NCBI GenBank assembly: GCA_033964015.1
Contig: CM066915.1
Location: forward strand, 3,762,575-3,826,574
Length of the DNA stretch: 64,000 nt
Direction: 5' to 3'
Source of the DNA: Scolanthus callimorphus
Taxonomy: Eukaryota > Cnidaria > Anthozoa > Actiniaria > Edwardsiidae
Shown here: positions 33,031 through 46,400 of the stretch, one piece after another
Layout of the letters: each line of letters opens with the position of its first letter
How positions within the stretch are numbered: the stretch's first letter is position 1
The notes under the pieces: generated by a model
The model's input: only the letters and a program-made list of their open reading frames with translations
Told to the model about the DNA's origin: nothing
Database searches by the model: none
Made by a program: the position numbers and the translations under genes

Positions 33031-33308
33031 GATTTTTTTATTCAGTAACTCCCTTCTTTAGCGTGATTCTCATCTCCCAGAAATAAGAATATCATTAACC
33101 TCGTAGAATTTCCTTCCATAGCCTTAATAGCACTGAGTATAATGAACGTGCATCATAGCTTAAATTATGGCCCGGTATGAATGTCTTCCGTGGATACCTT
33201 TTCGAAACTATGTACCTGTTTATGAAAATACCTGCTTGATTTCTTGCTATTGTATTGTTTTGTTGTCATACATCAGAACTGTGCTGCAAACAACGTAGTT
33301 AGTCTACA

Positions 33309-33569
33309 TACACCTGTTTCAAATAACGTTGCTCTGCAAAACGTAAAACCATGAACCATGCTTCATCAGTCGTAATGGTAATTCCTGCCTAAAACGAAGC
33401 GGTTCACGCCAAATTTTGTCTCAAAGTAGTAAACTAAGTGCCATTGGGTGGTGTTAGTTTAGTTTGGTTTGCCAAACTCGAGGAAAATACTAGAAAATAG
33501 CGTCTTCATTATGATGCATTGTTCATGGTTCTACGTTTTGCAGAGCAACATTAATTGAAATAGGTGTAT
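33309..33569. mobile_element. Foldback MITE
   Basis: Arms acacctgtttcaaataacgt and ttgctctgcaaaacgt with inverse copies ending at 33569. About 260 bp with a ~140-bp spacer. Confidence 0.6.
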
Positions 33570-34330
33570 ACGTGTAATTATTAAAAGGTGTTGTTTTGAT
33601 AATAGAAAAAGAAATGGAAAAGGGATAAAGAGAATGAGGAGAATAACAAGAAGACCCACAGTGTTGATCAGGCTGAATTTGAGGTACGTGAAAGTCAGTG
33701 ATTTAGATGTTTTAACACCACCTGAAGCCAGGGACTGGTTCCTTAATTCAGCCAAAACCCGCAATTCTCATATCATCTAATGAAATCTCTGAAATCCTAC
33801 ATGTATATGTGCCACTGTACGTTATTTGAAACTTGCTGAACTCCACAGAATTTGGCGCAGAAGTACTAGACATCATACTCTAAAACACTACCCCGTTTAG
33901 TTTGCCAGAGGTTGAAAGAAAAATAGTTTTTGAGGGCTCAAAACACAAATAAGAAGGTGCAGCCGCAAATTATACTGTATTCAGTCAAAAGTGTTTTCCT
34001 AAAATACCTAACACGCCTTGACACTGACGTGACAAAACGGAGCCCGAAGTACATGTAAGGAACTTACTCATTAAAGAGGTAGTCCGGCTAAGAAATTCCT
34101 GGCTAAAATGCATATAACCCAGGAGATAGTCAAACTTTGATAAAAAGCTAAATGGCTGAGCAACAAGAGTTTAATATTTTTGTTGCATCTTTGGAAGTAC
34201 AATGTATTATAGGTTTCTTGTGTAAGTTTCTTATTTAAATTGTTAACATCTTCCCTGTGATGTGGCTGTAGGTTTTCTTTTGTGGTTGGCACTCTTTGTC
34301 TTGTAACAAAATGTTGTTTTATTGTTGCAG
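33570..34330. other. Upstream flank or 5' intron of NLR gene
   Basis: The first supported NLR exon starts at an acceptor (34330/34331), so an upstream exon may lie here or beyond. I could not identify it. Confidence 0.4.
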
Positions 34331-34481
34331 GAGATGTTGAAGGATTTTCAGGCGCTGAACGAAACACAACCAGTATCATACAAGCCTTTAAAACCCGCAC
34401 AGAAAATGGCCAATCCAAAAATAAGGGCAACAAGTGCTGTTCAGTCCATTCAGGGATATTGCAAGATATTTCAACACTATG
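34331..34481 (+). CDS. NLR N-terminal exon
   Basis: Acceptor ttgttgcag, donor tatg/gtaagt, 151 nt. Encodes EMLKDFQALNETQ through SIQGYCKIFQHY; no domain recognised. Phase 1 at the donor fits the next exon (G + AA gives Glu). Confidence 0.65.
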
Positions 34482-37400
34482 GTAAGTTCACAGTTGGTGG
34501 AGAGAGCTGTAAATAAGTGCTGGTTAGGTCTTGCTATGGCACTAGCTTTATGTCTGGCCCTAGTTCAGTGCGACCACAGGAAACAACAGAGCCGCGAAGG
34601 AGAGTTCAGGAACTTGACTTGACTGGCCCTTACTCACAAGCATAGGCTTGTGTGTGCTATGAAAGGTTAATATTATGTCATTCCTTTAACGCACAGTATC
34701 AAATTCTGCATCATGATTGGTTCTTATAGCACACACTCACAGGCCAGATCTTCCTATCTCTGACGATATTTACTAAATAAACCCCTTCTGGCGGCTGTAA
34801 TATCGGCGGATAATGTCCAAGGATGAAACATGGTACGAAAAATGAACAGTTGGCCGAGAAGCGAAGCTTCGAGGGCAACTGTGAAATTTTGAGGACCATT
34901 TTGAAGGGGTTTATTTATTTTATATCCCAAGCGACTTCACTGAAAAACTCGAGCGGAAAAAAACATTGTGAACGTGAGAAAACCACTAAACTGCAGTATG
35001 GCGCGAAAAGGCAAATCGTAAGCGGTGATTGGCTAAGACATTTTTATTCGAGCTGTGATTGGTTGACACAAAAACTGTCAATCAAACCCTAACGTGGGGC
35101 TAGAAGAAATCAGAGCGAATTTACAACGCACAAGTTCTAGTGCTTTCCCGAGTGCTTTTCTACAGAAATCTAGCTCAGATTTCGCGTTTTCAGGTCTAAT
35201 TCCTTGCCGGACTGTTAATTAATTGTTCTGCTTCGAACTGAAGTATAAATTACAGCCGTGAAATGCAGAGTTGGAAAATTTTAGCGCTACTGATCGAACT
35301 TGGAAGTCGGCTTGTTAGACTACACTCGTGTAGTGGTTGAATTTTGGTTGAGCTGATTGCAAGTTGTTTTTCTATTTGCCAAGCTACGACAAAATGGTAA
35401 GTTTAAAAACAATTCTTTTATCGTAATTTTGCTCTTTTTTGTTTAGTTCTTTCATTTTTTTCGCGAATGTCAAACCGAATTAACTTGAATTGAAACAACA
35501 ACAAAAAACTAAGCTTAACAACTTTGTAAACCATTCAAAACATTCACGGCCTGTTTAGTTTACTTTTTTGTGTTTCCGGTGTCGCCTCAGCCACCAATTT
35601 CCGTATTTCATCAACATTCTTACAAAAACCTTGGTTGCTTGTTTTCCATTATTTTTTAGACAGAAAATATCCAGTTTTTGCTTAAAACATTTCTCCCAGG
35701 ACGGATATCACTTCCGACGGACAATATCGTCTGATATCTGTCCTGTGAAAATGCACCACGTGATACGTTTCGACCAATGAGCGCGCGTTAAAATTGATCA
35801 CTGGGATATAAACACTGATAGTACCATTTTGTCACTTTGGTTGCCATGTTGCACATGGTTTTAATCAAATTTACTGATTTGTTCCGGCTTCAGGATGATC
35901 GGTTTCAGTAAAAAACTGTGGCCTGAGCCTTGAAATTGTTTACCTTGGCCTTTCAGCTTTCCGGTTAAATAAGATATGTTAATTTAAATGTACTATTTAT
36001 TCTATTTTTTGCAGAAACATTTGGGAGCAAAGAGATAGAGAGACAACTTAAGCAGCAGCAAGGAAGGCCTTCCATATTTGGATGTCTTAACCCTGATGAC
36101 CCATGTAAACTTCTGCGCTGTGGTGACATCCACCCAAACCCAGGTCCCCCTACGGTCAGTATAATAACAATTTGAAACGCCCCCCTCCCCCCGCGCTTTG
36201 TTGATTTTGATCCCCAAATAGTACCAACAGGACGTATTTTCCTTTGTAATTGTCTCTCGTTTTTTTTACGAGGGAAAATACGTTGAAATCCAGGCTACCA
36301 ACAAGTCTGATTTAGAACGGACCTCGAACAGGTACCTATCTGAAAAAAAAAGTTTCGAATCCACCTGATCTCACCTCACGGCGAGCGAAGGATTGTTTGT
36401 CAAAACGAAAAGCTCCTAAAGCCCTGGCCAAGCGAAACGCAAGTTCACGCAAGCTTGCGTTTCGTTTGGCCAGGGCTTAAGTCCAGGGAGGGATCCCCGA
36501 ATGTTCACAATGGGAAGCAAAACCTAGATTTTACCGACATATCGGAAATTACCAAAATTAATGAAATGTCTAACTTCGCCATATTTCTATTTATAAGCTC
36601 AAGATTCCGTATACAAAGAGTTTGTGCGACCAAAAGCTTTAACAAAATTTGAAGAATATGACTTTTAGATATGATCGAGCAAAGTTTGCATAATTCCTGA
36701 TCAAAGTACTAATTCTCCTATAAAATGGCACAGAAACCAAAGTTTAAAGCCAAATATCTCAAACACGGATCCATTAGAAAAAAGTCAATTTTGATATTTT
36801 GTTTTCCATCAAATGAGGAGTCTGTATGCAAAAAATCAAGCTTATCTGAGTTAACCCGACCTTACTATTTGAAATCTCGTGATTTTATCAGGGTTTTTCC
36901 GCTCTGTCGATTTTACCATCATACAAGTCAAAAGCAGTTTTCATTTGATATAAGGCAAGATTTTTTGAGTAGATGGAATAGTTTTTATGCTCAGATGCAA
37001 TGATTTTTAGAATCTGTTTGGAACGCTTGGCGAAGCTACAAAAGTCGCTGTGATTGGCTAATTTGAGAGCAAGGAATCAGCTGTAGTTTACCCCCTAAAA
37101 GGTACTAGAGGCCTGGTGTTTCGCCTACAACAATCAACTTCGTTTTTAAAATTTATTGGAGTTATAATGCCTATGTAAATATTTTTACTCGGTTCCAATA
37201 AAAAATCTATCTATCAACTTGGTTTCATCGTGACAGAAAGTCGTTCGACTACCCTACAAGTGCCAGGATTGTTGGATAGTTTGAATGGTGGAACAGAAAA
37301 ACACGAAATCCTCAAACCAAAGTAACTTTTTTGAAAATACACAGCAGGGGCGGATTTAGGGAGAATTCCCATATTTACGGTATTTGCTGAAGGAAATTTG

Positions 37401-40400
37401 TCCGCCCTTTCTGAAACTCTGAAACCGCCCCTGCACAGCGCAAAACATAACGGCGTAAGAGTACAAACCAAGTGTAACATCTTTACCACAATATGGCCAC
37501 TAAAAAGCGACATTCAAAAATCTTTATACACATTTGATTCCTTTTTTAGAAACGTAAGTCGATAATTAACGCAATCATTAATGAGATAGTTCTGGACCTC
37601 GTATCTGTCACTTGTCTGGTCACTTGTCTGGTCACTTGTCTGGTCACTTGTCTGGTCACTTGTCTGGTCACTTGTCTGGTCACTTGTCTGGTCACTTGTC
37701 TGCTGGTGTAGTGCGACCGCTACTTGAGGAAAAAAATGTACGTTTGCTTTTTTAAAACCATATCTAGAAAATTTGACTACTAAAATTCTCTGGAAAACGG
37801 GCAATCTTTTCTAAGTGCTACTCCAGCCTAAGTCTGATAAGTTAAAAAAATGTAATTCAGTAGCAGGACTTGCTCTATTGATGATGCTATAATTTATAGA
37901 ATATTATAAAATAAGTAACATAGTAGGCGCGCTCTGATTGGTCGAGAGCTGTGTATTCTCACATTATAAACGCACGGTAGATACATTTCTATTTTATAAA
38001 AGCAAGAAAAAACGGATTTCAATGGTTCATTTAAGCGATAAAAAGATGAGCGGATTTCAGTGGTGTATAACGTGAAAAACGCACGAGGGAAAGTGGAAAA
38101 ATACGATAATCAACGTTTGAAACTCACGAGCCATAATTAAACCACAGAAATCCGCCGGTTTGTATTGCTTAAGGTAGTAGAGATACTAGACCAACTGTAC
38201 TCATGGTCCTAGCAACAGTGTTAAACTTCGCATATTCGTTTCCTGCAGGCAAAAAGGCCACGTCTAGATTTGCTGCCTGATAATTGGAAACGCTGGACTG
38301 TAGTTGGAACTGCCCTTATCCACGTGGTAATGCCCCGCCTACTACCTTATATTGATATGGAACTACAGACAGCATTCAACACCTATAAACCAAGTCACCC
38401 GTCCTACATTGTTTGGGCAAAATCATTCCTGAGACCACATATGGCCAAATTTACTGCCTTCAATGAGGAATGCGATCCAAGCGGAGTGCTGAATCTCTTT
38501 TCGTTTGTGAGAGACGGGCCAAGTTCTTACCATTTCTCTACTGCTATACGTGATGCTGCTAGATTGGTTCGCGATGAAGTCCGAAATCCTTGGGCACACT
38601 GCAATTTGAATGAGTGGGATGACAGCAGGTTCCAGGACAGCTTTAAGTTTATGGATCAACTGCTAAGGGAATGTGGCCTGACAAGTGCAGCGGATGAGCT
38701 GGATGACTGGCGACAAGGAGGTACGCAATATGTCTTATAATATGCTAATATAAGGGCATGTGGTCTGACAAGTGCAGCGGATGAGCTGGGTGACTGGCGA
38801 CAAGGAAGTACGCAATATGTCTTATAATATGCTAATATAAGGGCATGTGGTCTGACAAGTGCAGCGGATGAGCTGGGTGACTGGCGACAAGGAGGTACGC
38901 AATATGTCTTATAATATGCTAATATAAGGGCGTGTGGCCTGACAAGTGCAGCGGATGAGCTGGGTGACTGGCGACAAGGAGGTACGCAATATGTCTTATA
39001 ATATGCTAATATAAGGGCGTGTGGCCTGAGAAGTGCAGCGGATGAGCTGCATGACTGGCGACAAGGAGGTACGCAATATGTCTTATAATATGCTAATATA
39101 AGGGCATGTGGTCTGACAAGTGCAGCGGATGAGCTGGGTGACTGGCGACAAGGAAGTACGCAATATGTCTTATAATATGCTAATATAAGGGCATGTGTTC
39201 TGACAAGTGCAGCGGATGAGCTGGGTGACTGGCGACAAGGAGGTACGCAATATGTCTTATTATATGCTAATATAAGGGCATGTGGTCTGACAAGTGCAGC
39301 GGATGAGCTGGGTGACTGGCGACAAGGAGGTACGCAATATGTCTTATAATATGCTAATATAAGGGCATGTGGTCTGACAAGTGCAGGGGATGAGCTGGAT
39401 GACTGGCGACAAGGAGGTACGCAATATGTCTTATAATATGCTAATATAAGGGCATGTGGTCTGACAAGTGCAGCGGATGAGCTGGGTGACTGGCGACAAG
39501 GAGGTACGCAATATGTCTTATAATATGCTAATATAAGGGCATGTGGTCTGACAAGTGCAGCGGATGAGCTGGGTGACTGGCGACAAGGAGGTACGCAATA
39601 TGTCTTATAATATGCTAATATAAGGGCGTGTGGCCTGACAAGTGCAGCGGATGAGCTGGGTGACTGGCGACAAGGAGGTACGCAATATGTCTTATAATAT
39701 GCTAATATAAGGGCGTGTGGCCTGACAAGTGCAGCGGATGAGCTGGATGACTGGCGACAAGGAGGTACGCAATATGTCTTATAATATGCTAATATAAGGG
39801 CATGTGGTCTGACAAGTGCAGCGGATGAGCTGGGTGACTGGCGACAAGGAGGTACGCAATATGTCTTATAATATGCTAATATAAGGGCGTGTGGCCTGAC
39901 AAGTGCAGCGGATGAGCTGGGTGACTGGCGACAAGGAGGTACGCAATATGTCTTATAATATGCTAATATAAGGGCGTGTGGCCTGAGAAGTGCAGCGGAT
40001 GAGCTGCATGACTGGCGACAAGGAGGTACGCAATATGTCTTATAATATGCTAATATAAGGGCATGTGGTCTGACAAGTGCAGCGGATGAGCTGGGTGACT
40101 GGCGACAAGGAAGTACGCAATATGTCTTATTATTATATGGCTAAGATACTACGCGCGCTCTGATTGGCTGTTGACAGGCTTGTATTTCCCCGTACAAGCC
40201 GTGTCCGATACGGATTTTTCCCGCCGGTGTGCTTGTTTACATTTTTAAGCAAAAAGCCATATAATAAAACTCTTATTAACCTCACTTGCTCGGTCCGTAC
40301 AGTAAAATATCAGCCCTCGATCGTTTTGTTTTTGTACAAACCTCGCCGAAGACGGCTCGGTTTGTACAAAAACAAACGATCTCGGGCTGATATTTTACTG

Positions 40401-43400
40401 TACGGACCTCGCGCTTGGTTAATAAGTAGTTATAATATGCTAATATAAGGGCATGTGTTCTGACAAGTGCAGCGGATGAGCTGGGTGACTGGCGACAAGG
40501 AGGTACGCAATATGTCTTATTATATGCTAATATAAGGGCATGTGGTCTGACAAGTGCAGCGGATGAGCTGGGTGACTGGCGACAAGGAGGTACGCAATAT
40601 GTCTTATAATATGCTAATATAAGGGCATGTGGTCTGACAAGTGCAGGGGATGAGCTGGATGACTGGCGACAAGGAGGTACGCAATATGTCTTATAATATG
40701 CTAATATAAGGGCATGTGGTCTGACAAGTGCAGCGGATGAGCTGGGTGACTGGCGACAAGGAGGTACGCAATATGTCTTATAATATGCTAATATAAGGGC
40801 ATGTGGTCTGACAAGTGCAGCGGATGAGCTGGGTGACTGGCGACAAGGAGGTACGCAATATGTCTTATAATATGCTAATATAAGGGCGTGTGGCCTGACA
40901 AGTGCAGCGGATGAGCTGGGTGACTGGCGACAAGGAGGTACGCAATATGTCTTATAATATGCTAATATAAGGGCGTGTGGCCTGACAAGTGCAGCGGATG
41001 AGCTGGATGACTGGCGACAAGGAGGTACGCAATATGTCTTATAATATGCTAATATAAGGGCATGTGGTCTGACAAGTGCAGCGGATGAGCTGGGTGACTG
41101 GCGACAAGGAAGTACGCAATATGTCTTATAATATGCTAATATAAGGGCATGTGGTCTGACAAGTGCAGCGGATGAGCTGCATGACTGGCGACAAGGAGGT
41201 ACGCAATATGTCTTATAATATGCTAATATAAGGGCATGTGGTCTGACAAGTGCAGCGGATGAGCTGGGTGACTGGCGACAAGGAGGTACGCAATATGTCT
41301 TATAATATGCTAATATAAGGGCGTGTGGCCTGACAAGTGCAGCGGATGAGCTGCATGACTGGCGACAAGGAGGTACGCAATATGTCTTATAATATGCTAA
41401 TATAAGGGCATGTGGTCTGACAAGTGCAGCGGATGAGCTGGGTGACTGGCGACAAGGAAGTACGCAATATGTCTTATAATATGCTAATATAAGGGCATGT
41501 GTTCTGACAAGTGCAGCGGATGAGCTGGGTGACTGGCGACAAGGAGGTACGCAATATGTCTTATAATATGCTAATATAAGGGCATGTGGTCTGACAAGTG
41601 CAGCGGATGAGCTGGGTGACTGGCGACAAGGAGGTACGCAATATGTCTTATAATATGCTAATATAAGGGCATGTGGTCTGACAAGTGCAGGGGATGAGCT
41701 GGATGACTGGCGACAAGGAGGTACGCAATATGTCTTATAATATGCTAATATAAGGGCATGTGGTCTGACAAGTGCAGCGGATGAGCTGGGTGACTGGCGA
41801 CAAGGAGGTACGCAATATGTCTTATAATATGCTAATATAAGGGCATGTGGTCTGACAAGTGCAGCGGATGAGCTGGGTGACTGGCGACAAGGAGGTACGC
41901 AATATGTCTTATAATATGCTAATATAAGGGCATGTGGTCTGACAAGTGCAGCGGATGAGCTGGGTGACTGGCGACAAGGAGGTACGCAATATGTCTTATT
42001 ATATGCTAATATAAGGGCATGTGGTCTGACAAGTGCAGCGGATGAGCTGGGTGACTGGCGACAAGGAGGTACGCGATATGTCTTATAATATGCTAATATA
42101 AGGGCATGTGGTCTGACAAGTGCAGCGGATGAGCTGGATGACTGGCGACAAAAGGAGGTACGCAATATGCCTTATAATATGCTAATATTAGGGCGTGTGT
42201 TCTGACAAGTGCAGCGGATGAGCTGCATGACTGGCGACAAGGAGGTACGCAATATGTCTTATAATATGCTAATATAAGGGCATGTGGTCTGACAAGTGCA
42301 GCGGATGAGCTGGGTGACTGGCGACAAGGAGGTACGCAATATGTCTTATAATATGCTAATATAAGGGCATGTGGTCTGACAAGTGCAGCGGATGAGCTGG
42401 GTGACTGGCGACAAAAAGGAGGTACGCAATATGTCTTATAATATGCTAATATAAGGGCATGTGGTCTGACAAGTGCAGCGGATGAGCTGGGTGACTGGCG
42501 ACAAGGAGGTACACAATATGTCTTATAATATGCTAATATAAGGGCATGTGGTCTGACAAGTGCAGCGGATGAGCTGGGTGACTGGCGACAAGGAGGTACA
42601 CAATATGTCTTATAATATGCTAATATTAGGGCGTGTGTTCTGACAAGTTCAGGGGATGAGCTGGATGACTGGCGACAAAAAGAGATACGCAATATGTCTT
42701 ATAATCTGCTAATATTAGGGCGTGTGTTCTGACAAGTGCAGCGGATGAGCTGGATGACTGGCGACAAAAGGGGGTACGCAATATGTCTTATAATATGCTA
42801 ATATAAAGGCGTGTGTTCTGACAAGTGCAGCGGATGAGCTGGGTGACTGGCGACAAAAAGGAGGTACGCAATATGTCTTATAATATGCTAATATAAAGGC
42901 GTGTGGCCTGACAAGTGCAGCAGATGAGCTGGGTGACTGGCGACAAAAAGGAGGTACGCAATATGTCTTATAATATGCTAATATAAGGGCATGTGGCCTG
43001 ACAAGTGCAGTGGATGAGCTGGGTGACTGGCGACAAAAAGGAGGTACGCAATATGTCTTATAATATGCTAATATAAGGGCATGTGGTCTGACAAGTGCAG
43101 CGGATGAGCTGGGTGACTGTCGAAAAAAAGGAGGTACACAATATGTTTTATAATATGCTAATATAAGGGCATGTGGTCTGACAAGTGCAGCGGATGAGCT
43201 GGGTGACTGGCGACAAGGAGGTACGCAATATGTCTTATAATATGCTAATATAAGGGCATGTGGTCTGACAAGTGCAGCGGATGAGCTGGGTGACTGGCGA
43301 CAAGGAGGTACGCAATATGTCTTATAATATGCTAATATAAGGGCATGTGGTCTGACAAGTGCAGCGGATGAGCTGGGTGACTGGCGACAAGGAGGTACGC

Positions 43401-46400
43401 AATATGTCTTATAATATGCTAATATAAGGGCGTGTGTTCTGACAAGTGCAGCGGATGAGCTGGATGACTGGCGACAAAAAGGAGGTACGCAATATGCCTT
43501 ATAATATGCTAATATAAGGGCGTGTGGCCTGACAAGTGCAGCGGATGAGCTGGGTGACTGGCGACAAGGAGGTACGCAATATGTCTTATAATATGCTAAT
43601 ATAAGGGCGTGTGGCCTGACAAGTGCAGCGGATGAGCTGGGTGACTGGCGACAAGGAGATACGCAATATGTCTTATAATATGCTAATATAAGGGCGTGTG
43701 GCCTGACAAGTGCAGCGGATGAGCTGGGTGACTGGCGACAAGGAGGTACGCAATATGTCTTATAATATGCTAATATAAGGGCGTGTGGCCTGAGAAGTGC
43801 AGCGGATGAGCTGCATGACTGGCGACAAGGAGGTACGCAATATGTCTTATAATATGCTAATATAAGGGCATGTGGTCTGACAAGTGCAGCGGATGAGCTG
43901 GGTGACTGGCGACAAGGAGGTACGCAATATGTCTTATAATATGCTAATATAAGGGCATGTGGTCTGACAAGTGCAGCGGATGAGCTGGGTGACTGGCGAC
44001 AAGGAGGTACGCAATATGTCTTATAATATGCTAATATAAGGGCATGTGTTCTGACAAGTGCAGCGGATGAGCTGGGTGACTGGCGACAAGGAGGTACGCA
44101 ATATGTCTTATAATATGCTAATATAAGGGCGTGTGGCCTGACAAGTGCAGCGGATGAGCTGGATGACTGGCGACAAGGAGGTACGCAATATGTCTTATAA
44201 TATGCTAATATAAGGGCGTGTGGCCTGACAAGTGCAGCGGATGAGCGTGGTGACTGGCGACAAAAAGGAGGTACGCAATATGTCTTATAATATGCTAATA
44301 TAAGGGCATGTGGTCTGACAAGTGCAGCGGATGAGCTGGGTGACTGGCGACAAGGAGGTACGCAATATGTCTTATAATATGCTAATATAAGGGCATGTGG
44401 TCTGACAAGTGCAGCGGATGAGCTGGGTGACTGGCGACAAGGAGGTACGCAATATGTCTTATAATATGCTAATATAAGGGCATGTGGTCTGACAAGTGCA
44501 GCGGATGAGCTGGGTGACTGGCGACAAGGAGGTACGCAATATGTCTTATTATATGCTAATATAAGGGCATGTGGTCTGACAAGTGCAGCGGATGAGCTGG
44601 GTGACTGGCGACAAGGAGGTACGCGATATGTCTTATAATATGCTAATATAAGGGCGTGTGTTCTGACAAGTGCAGCGGATGAGCTGGATGACTGGCGACA
44701 AAAAGGAGGTACACAATATGTCTTATAATATGCTAATATTAGGGCGTGTGTTCTGACAAGTGCAGCGGATGAGCTGGGTGACTGGCGACAAAAAGGAGGT
44801 ACACAATATGTCTTATAATATGCTAATATAAGGGCGTGTGGCCTGACAAGTGCAGCGGATGAGCTGGATGACTGGCGACAAAAAGGAGGTACGCAATATG
44901 TCTTATAATATGCTAATATAAAGGCGTGTGTTCTGACAAGTGCAGCGGATGAGCTGGGTGACTGGCGACAAAAAGGAGGTACGCAATATGTCTTATAATA
45001 TGCTAATATAAAGGCGTGTGGCCTGACAAGTGCAGCAGATGAGCTGGGTGACTGGCGACAAAAAGGAGGTACGCAATATGTCTTATAATATGCTAATATA
45101 AGGGCATGTGGCCTGACAAGTGCAGCGGATGAGCTGGGTGACTGGCGACAAAAAGGAGGTACGCAATATGTCTTATAATATGCTAATATAAGGGCATGTG
45201 GTCTGACAAGTGCAGCGGATGAGCTGGGTGACTGGCGACAAAAGGAGGTACACAATATGTCTTATAATATGCTAATATAAGGGCATGTGGTCAGACAAGT
45301 GCAGCGGATGAGCTGGGTGACTGGCGACAAAAAGGAGGTACACAATATGTCTTATAATATGCTAATATAAGGGCATGTGGCCTGACAAGTGCAGCGGATG
45401 AGCTGGGTGACTGGCGACAAAAAGGAGGTACGCAATATGTCTTATAATATGCTAATATAAGGGCATGTGGTCTGACAAGTGCAGCGGATGAGCTGGATGA
45501 CTGTTGACAAAAGGAGGTACGCAATATGTCTTATAATATGCTAATATAAGGGCGTGTGTTCTGACAAGTGCAGCGGATGAGCTGGATGACTGGCGACAAA
45601 AAGGAGGTACGCAATATGCCTTATAATATGCTAATATAAAGGCGTGTGTTCTGACAAGTGCAGCGGATGAGCTGGGTGACTGGCGACAAAAAGGAGGTAC
45701 GCAATATGTCTTATAATATGCTAATATAAAGGCGTGTGGCCTGACAAGTGCAGCAGATGAGCTGGGTGACTGGCGACAAAAGGAGGTACGCAATATGTCT
45801 TATAATATGCTAATATAAAGGCGTGTGGCCTGACAAGTGCAGCAGATGAGCTGGGTGACTGGCGACAAAAAGGAGGTACGCAATATTTCCTATAATGACA
45901 TGTTACCATTAATATATGAAGCCCACCGTGTGTCATGAGAGAAACTGAGAAACTAAGAGCGAAGTTCTCTCGTTAACCCAAAATTTGTAAATGGTTTGTA
46001 AAATTACTTGAGATTAGTTGTGTGATAAGTCTGTCCATGATTAATTACGCATCGTGGCCTATAACTGGAAGTTGTGACGATGTCTCATAGAACAAGGATG
46101 AGGGTATACAGTGGTACACTTGGAAATATCATATATATGAAGTACCTAGTCTAAAGGAACTCCCAGCCGCGGTAAATAACATATTCTATTTATTTCTGCA
46201 GTTGAGGGTCTAGACATGGTCACCCAAATAGCCGGCGTGATGGAGACTGTAGAGAACTGGAAGACTGTAGCCAGAGAGGACATGGATACGATCCAAGAAA
46301 CCTTAAATCGGATTTATGATTCACAGAAAAGCCTTGAGGGGGGACAAGAGAATATAAACAAAGGGCAAAATGAGATGAAGAAAAATCAGGAATGTATGAT

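Noticed and set aside
37514..37804. Minus-strand ORF with S-D-Q-T repeats
   Set aside because: Product of the 12-bp tandem repeat in an NLR intron.
40282..45255. Minus-strand ORFs of 627 and 846 residues with a 29-30 residue repeat
   Set aside because: They are the 87-90 bp minisatellite read in a stop-free frame; unit lengths are multiples of three. No start context or domain.
38668..45896. CRISPR-like array
   Set aside because: Units are contiguous and alike throughout with no unique spacers, and the context is a spliced animal gene.
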